Translations under genes and position numbers: made by a program | From: Cycas panzhihuaensis | Taxonomy: Eukaryota; Cycadophyta | DNA: 64,000 nt | Direction: 5' to 3' | NCBI GenBank assembly: GCA_023213395.1 | Contig: CM041465.1 | Coordinates: 52,273,741-52,337,740, forward strand | Notes under the pieces: model-generated | Told to the model about the DNA's origin: nothing | The model's database searches: none | What the model saw: the letters and a program-made list of their open reading frames with translations, nothing else | Part shown: positions 58,632 to 64,000 of the stretch, piece after piece | Numbering within the stretch: the stretch's first letter is position 1 | How the letters are laid out: each line of letters opens with the position of its first letter

Positions 58632-60275
58632 TGACTATACAAAGTAGTTTTTTCTAGATTCAAGTCCAAATCTAGCCAAATTTACTTCTAGTATCTCCAC
58701 ATCTCCCATGACCCATTTGCACTCATTTTGGCTTCATTTGAAGGCAAATCGCCTATAAATAAGCTTGTTTGGACCTTACACACTCTATTGATTTGATTTA
58801 GAGCAAAAATAATTTAAATTAAAAGAGATTTGGCCCCCATTTCATCATGTGGGTTACCTATCTTTGTATAGGTTTACATAGCTCAACAATGACTCTTTCA
58901 TTTGATTTTTAAAATTTTTATGAGTTTAATCTCATAAAGTTTGATTAAATTTAATTACTTTTGATATCTAGCTCATATTTAAAACATTAGCCCCCTCTAT
59001 CTAGTTATATTCAATGGCATATGACTATATTTTTATTCATAAAAGGGTGAACTTCAAATCATGCTATGTTATTTTGAATAAATTTTATAAAATCAAAAAT
59101 ATTATTCCATATTTGATAAAGTTTTAGGTCTAAAACCCCTTACTCAGTGCAATGATTGGTCACATGCATCAATTCTATGACTGGAGGCTATTTCTCAAAG
59201 GGGCTTAAGTCCATCCTTCATAACGTTTTTACATAAAAGAACACCTATTACTGTTTCTATAATATCTTTATAGCTAGGTATCTTTTTTTGAACTATATAA
59301 ACTACCAAAAAGAGAACTCAGAGAGCTATATTTTAGAGTTATTTAAAGCCTAATTTGAGCCTATTTTATAGAAGTTCTAGGCTATTAAATTTGGGATATA
59401 TATTTGAGATTCCTTGTGCATTTTCTCATCATTTGAAGGCTAAACTCGGTTCTTTATAAGATCTTTTATTAATTTATGCTACTGTTGATTACTAGTTAAT
59501 TGTTCTAATCTATTTTGGGCTAATAAAGTGTATGTGGTTGGTTTTTTATAGGTGTTCTCCTTAGATATTGAAGTGGGCCTTCTTGGTATAAGCCCACTTA
59601 AAGAGATTTCTAAACCTCTCATTTTCCTTTAATTACTTGTATTTCCTTTTACTTTTTAGCTTTTCTTTTTAAAAGGAACCTTTGTTTATAAGTAACTCAC
59701 CCTAAAATCAATATTCAACTTGAAATATTAACCAAGATAAATCCTAAATTCATAAGATAATTTTACCAGCCTTATAAGGGGAATGATTAGGACCCCTAAA
59801 TTTACCACTATGTATATGCCTTTGGTATTTTTCTAATTTATTAAGGAAACTATTGGCTATTAAGTGTATTAAGAAGAAGGCTAAGATGGCAAGCTTTCTT
59901 TAGCGATTGGAGACTAGGATAGACCTGGAGAGGGTGAGTGCCATTATTATTTAAGTTCTCACTAGTATATTTATTGTTAGGCATAAGTTCAATATAGGTG
60001 CATACATAAATCAGGGGGGTCTTTGACCTTCATAGAAACCTACATACTGAGGTATATAGAGCCTTGAGCTCATGTATCGATATATAGGGTCTCTAGTTTA
60101 TCACTTGTGAGTAGGTACCACTATATAGGATAATAACTGAGAACTTTCTTAGAAACCCTTAAACTTAGAACTATAGATTAGTAGCCCCTAGGTAGATTAG
60201 TACATAAAGCACTTAAAACATAAGACCCAAAACAAAAGGACACTAAAAAAATAGCATCATAAATGTTATTATCAA
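58632..60275 (+). other. Unassigned AT-rich region before copia C
   Basis: A TATA-like GCCTATAAATAAGC lies at about 58750-58763 (plus), as in an LTR promoter. A weak primer-like TTGGTATAAGCCC is at about 59582. I could not define the 5' LTR of copia C or find any gene. Confidence 0.4.
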
Positions 60276-60945
60276 ACATAATCAAACTTAATGGAATTAA
60301 CAACATTAACCCTTGGAAGAAACAAGTAAAAAACTTGCTTATTATGAATGACTTTTGGGCCTATGTCAATGCTGGTATACCTTTATCTAAATGAACACAA
60401 GACCCCCATGACTCTAACATCATAATTCCACTAGATCTAATTACCTATGATAACTTTAAAGTTAAGGAAAATATTACCTTATCCTTTCTCCACTTGGAAG
60501 TAGAAGACTAAGTGGATCAAAACATTAAGATAGCCCAAACCTCTCATGAAGCATGGACCATCCTTTGTGCTCTCTATGAGAGGAAAGATGAGTCAAAATC
60601 CTTGACACTCAAAGCACATCTTTTTGCCATCCCATTTGAAGACAATATTATAACCCATTTAACTAAAGTAAAGACCATTAGAAACCCATTAATAATCTTA
60701 AGTGAACCTCCTTCTTACGATGATTTGATATTTAGTATCTTTAATATTCTTTCCACAGAATACAATAACTTTATCTTTGAGCTCCATGATAACTATATAA
60801 AAATGGATTTTATCATTTTTGAGGGGTTGTTACTAAGAGAAAAGAATATTATCAATCAACTTAGGGTAACATCTATCTCTAACTCAACCCCTATATTTGT
60901 AGCCTTAAATTTAGAGAGGGATAAGACTATACATTGGCCAACTTA
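60276..60945 (+). pseudogene. Copia C gag
   Basis: The plus strand gives NPWKKQVKNLLIMNDFWAYV, then (144 codons open at 60512-60946) AWTILCALYERKDESKSLTL, KAHLFAIPFEDNIITHLTKV and ILSEPPSYDDLIFSIFNIL. This is the copia-type gag (UBN2) that forms the particle. Stops lie before 60512. Confidence 0.82.
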
Positions 60946-61690
60946 GTAGCCTAGTCAACTTCAAAGCCTTTCTCAATAATTGGACTCCTTAGACATCTCT
61001 TAGGAGCCAAATTAGTTACTAACTTAATAATAACAAAATCAAATTAGTACTTCCTCCAATCAAAGTTAGCATACTCAATAGTCCCATCAACCACCATAAC
61101 CTCAAACACAAAAGAATTAGTAGAGTAGACCCAATGTCATCTACTTATACTATGAAAAAACTGGTCACCTTATTATTGAATATAAGAGATATTAAACTAA
61201 TCTATAAATGGTGAAAAATCAAGGGAGCTAACCTTATGGGTCTAACTTTTAGCAAGTAGCCCTATATTATCAATAACAACCCTATTTTATGTATAAGGAG
61301 CACCCAACTTTCAATAAGTATACAAAGATATCAATAACAAGGATAAAGTTATCAATAAGGAGGATCATACCCTCTATAAGGAGTCCCTTATCCATAATAA
61401 GGAGAATCTATTCTACAATAATGGGCCCTCTATTTCTAATAAGGAGGCCCTATCTCACAATAGGGAGGCCCTTTCTATCCACAAGGAGGGTTATTATTTC
61501 AATAACTAGGCTAATTCTATGAATATAATTAGACCCCAAGACCTAATCAAAGTCAAAGATAGTAGAACAGGCAATAGTTTCGACTCAAGAATTAAAAGTA
61601 CCCCAATACTTATCAAGGAGGTCATGTGGTAGACACTAAGGAGACCTCCTTACAAAACCTATTCTTTGTAGTATTATCATCCTAACATGG
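60946..61690 (+). pseudogene. Copia C gag C-terminus and spacer
   Basis: Decayed coding sequence with imperfect repeats of an AATAAGGAG-type phrase at 61340-61490, reading repeated Arg-Arg-Ile/Pro-like residues. No zinc knuckle could be placed with certainty. Confidence 0.45.
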
Positions 61691-62180
61691 TGATAACTTA
61701 TGGCTTCTTAACTCAGGTGCCACTCGCCATATGATTGGCTCAGAAAAGATGTTGGAAGACACCTATCTAATAAGCACATAAATAGTCATATTTGGTGATA
61801 ACTTGATATATGATGTGACCAAAATTAGAAGGGCCCTAATAACATTGAAAGATTCTAACATTTAATACCATATCAATAATGTATTTCTAGTTCCATGTAT
61901 GAAAATAAATTTGCTATCAATTAACCAAATAGATAAGCAAAACCTAGATGTCCTTTTCAATTAGGGCATCTACACCATCATAGGCCATGCAACTGTATAA
62001 ATTATAGTAATGGGTCATAAAGAAAATAGATTATATAAGTTTGATGGTATCCCTCTTACCACCAACATAATGTCAGAATCCTACTCAATGACCTAAAATA
62101 CATAGCTTGATAAGGGGAAATATGTAATGGTTGAAAATCCCCTTATGTTTAGGAACCAAGAGAATGCTCTCATTTAGAGG
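61691..62180 (+). pseudogene. Copia C protease, active-site Asp lost
   Basis: TGGCTTCTTAACTCAGGTGC (from 61701) encodes WLLNSGATRHM. Copia proteases have D-S-G here, so a GAC-to-AAC change has replaced the catalytic Asp with Asn. Confidence 0.75.
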
Positions 62181-63440
62181 AAAATGTTACATCAAATAGC
62201 TCCAAAGACTAATCATGGCATCAATGCTTAGGTCACTTAAATATACAAAGCTTGAAGATAATTTCTAGACTTTACATGGTACATGGCTTACCCAAAATTA
62301 AGAGATACAATAGCATCTGTGAGGCATGCCTAAAGGGAAAGCAACACAGAAAAAAATTCCCTTCTAAGAATGAATGGAGAGTCTCATAACCATTGGAGTT
62401 GGTCCACTCAGATATCTATCAATCCATATTAGTATAATCACTTAATAGAAGTCTATATTTCATGACATTCATATATGACTTCTCTAGGAAAGTGTGGATC
62501 TACTTTCTAAGAAACAAGTACTAAGCCTTAGATAAATTCAAAGAGTTCAAAGTTGTAGTTGAAAATGAGAGTGGTATGATAATCAAGACTCTCAAATTTG
62601 ACAATGGTAGCAAATATATCTCTAATTAATTTAATAAGTTTTGCAAGGAATATGGCATCAAATGCCAACTTTTAGCACCTTACATACCACAACAAAATGG
62701 TATAGATAAGAGGATGAACTAGACATTGGTGAATAAAGGAAAAGTTATGCTTAGTACTACTAATTTTACCATCAAATTTTGGGTTGATGTAATTGTAACT
62801 ACTATATACTTAACCAACATAAGTCCCAGTATTGCGATTAGGAACATGACTCCTTAGGATGTTTGGTCAAGATTGAAACCAACTATTGAATATGTGAAGA
62901 TATTTGGATGCATGACATATAAACTTATTCTAAAGGAGAATAGAAAGAAGCTTGGTGATAAGAGCTCGAAGTGAATCTTCCTTGGTTATATACCTAGTTG
63001 CAAAGCCTACAAAGTGTTTGATATTATTAGGAATTAAGTATACATAACTCAGGATGTAATATTTGTTGAAGATATATAGGACTTGAATTCACTCTAAATT
63101 TAGTTTATAGTAGTAGATGAAGCTAGTTCACCTCAAGTACCTCTTGGACAAATTCTAGAGCCACCAATACTAGCCTCCTCTTACATACTAGGTCTTTCAT
63201 TAATTCTAGTAGCCTCCACTCCTATAAAAGAAGCATGCATAACCATGCCACCTATTTTAGTTGATAACCTTCAGGTGGAAGCTAGTAATATTCAGCCACC
63301 TCCCAAGTGGGTTTAATAGTTATTAAATGATGAATCTTCTCCTCCCACAACTGCCAAAAGGCCTTTAAAGGTAAGATACTCCATAAACTTTGCCTTAATA
63401 GTACATGTCCTAGAAACCCCTGAGCCTTTCCATATTTGAG
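62181..63440 (+). pseudogene. Copia C integrase and connector
   Basis: The zinc region is WHQCLGHLNIQSL with ICEACLKGKQHRKKF. The core is ELVHSDIYQ (Asp), TLKFDNGSKYIS (Asp), PYIPQQNGIDKRMN, where Glu of the usual ERxN becomes Lys, and YVKIFGCMTYKL. Stops interrupt it. The Pro/Ser-rich connector runs from about 63100. Confidence 0.8.
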
Positions 63441-64000
63441 GAGGTAATCAAAGACCAAATGTGGAAAGCAACAATGGATGAAGAGATAAAATCCATCATA
63501 AAAAATGAATCTTGGGAGTTGATATAATTACCACCTAAGAAAAAGGTAATTGATTGTAAATGGTTATATAAAACCAAATTCTATATAGATGGTATTACTG
63601 AGCATCATAAAGTTCATCTTATAAAAAAAGTTTTCAAATAATAAGAATGGATTTACTATGAAGAGACCTTTATACCAATGGCCAATATGACCAAATTCCA
63701 CTTGGTAATATCACCTATAACCCAATTTAACTAATTTATCTACCAAATGGATGTGAAACGTGCTTTCCTTAATGGAGAGCTCACAAAAGAGGTTATCTTG
63801 AAGCAACCTCCTGACTATATTTCTCTAGGCCAGAAACACTTAGTTTATAAGCTCAAGAAATCCCTACATGGATTAAAGCAAGCATCATATACTTGGTATA
63901 TAAAGATTGATACCTTCCTCACTCAACATAGATTCAATCATTTATCCTTTCACCCAGACTTATCTATTCAGGTTAGAGATAACTTGATCATAATCACTGT
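63441..64000 (+). pseudogene. Copia C reverse transcriptase, cut by window end
   Basis: VWKATMDEEIKSIIKNESWE, IDCKWLYKTKF, IYQMDVKRAFLNGELTKEV and HLVYKLKKSLHGLKQASYTW are typical of copia RT. The YVDD motif lies beyond the window. There are several stops. Confidence 0.85.

Noticed and set aside
59570-59600. Possible primer site (TTGGTATAAGCCC) for copia C
   Set aside because: It is not preceded by a recognisable LTR end and lies about 700 bp before gag. The match is too weak to call.
1-64000. CRISPR arrays, bacterial genes, rRNA, tRNA genes
   Set aside because: No regularly spaced repeats, ribosome-binding-site organisation, rRNA blocks or tRNA cloverleaf were seen. The primer sites are only short complements of tRNA ends.

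Overview
This is a repeat-dense nuclear window from a plant, probably a seed plant with a large genome. The evidence is the element families present: Ty3/gypsy Tat-type and Ty1/copia LTR retrotransposons, initiator-Met tRNA primer sites, a SIN3 co-repressor fragment with plant-like sequence, and a plant mobile domain (PMD) reading frame. I see no intact host gene, rRNA, tRNA, organelle or bacterial sequence. The species cannot be read from the sequence.

Left edge (1-3090, minus strand). Two stretches of a SIN3 gene lie next to an LTR and primer site, in the reverse of their normal order. An LTR at 2412-2774 has a polypurine tract on one side and a primer site on the other. It closes a gag-only element whose reading frame resumes at 33606.

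Nested block (3091-33605). A 1044-bp TRIM-like element (322-bp LTRs, 400-bp interior, TSD TTTTT) sits inside the gag-only element. Its 3' LTR is split by a 16.3-kb plus-strand Tat-like gypsy element (TSD GAAGG/AAAGG). That element's 3' LTR is split in turn by a 13.2-kb minus-strand relative (TSD GGTTG). Both gypsy elements encode gag, protease, RT, RNase H and integrase, then a second RNase H near the 3' LTR. The outer copy also has, between integrase and the second RNase H, a 2.7-kb antisense cassette with its own TATA box, a probable intron and a PMD reading frame. The inner copy lacks the cassette. The outer gag-pol keeps one frame for about 5.9 kb and is broken almost only by C-to-T/G-to-A type stops. 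The inner copy is broken mainly by small indels.

Middle (33.6-51.9 kb). This is AT-rich and old. It holds a relict LTR of the TRIM-related family, a compound microsatellite, a degenerate minus-strand copia (A, 40006-46493) inserted in a second one (B), a 1035-bp solo gypsy LTR (TSD ACTTT) inside copia A, a leader minisatellite in copia B, and a plus-strand gypsy pol scrap.

Right (51.9-64 kb). A complete but frameshifted 6.7-kb minus-strand gypsy element (51891-58626, TSD GTGAG) belongs to the family of the solo LTR. It is followed by unassigned AT-rich DNA and a degenerate plus-strand copia that runs off the window in its RT. No element in the window looks able to produce all of its own proteins.
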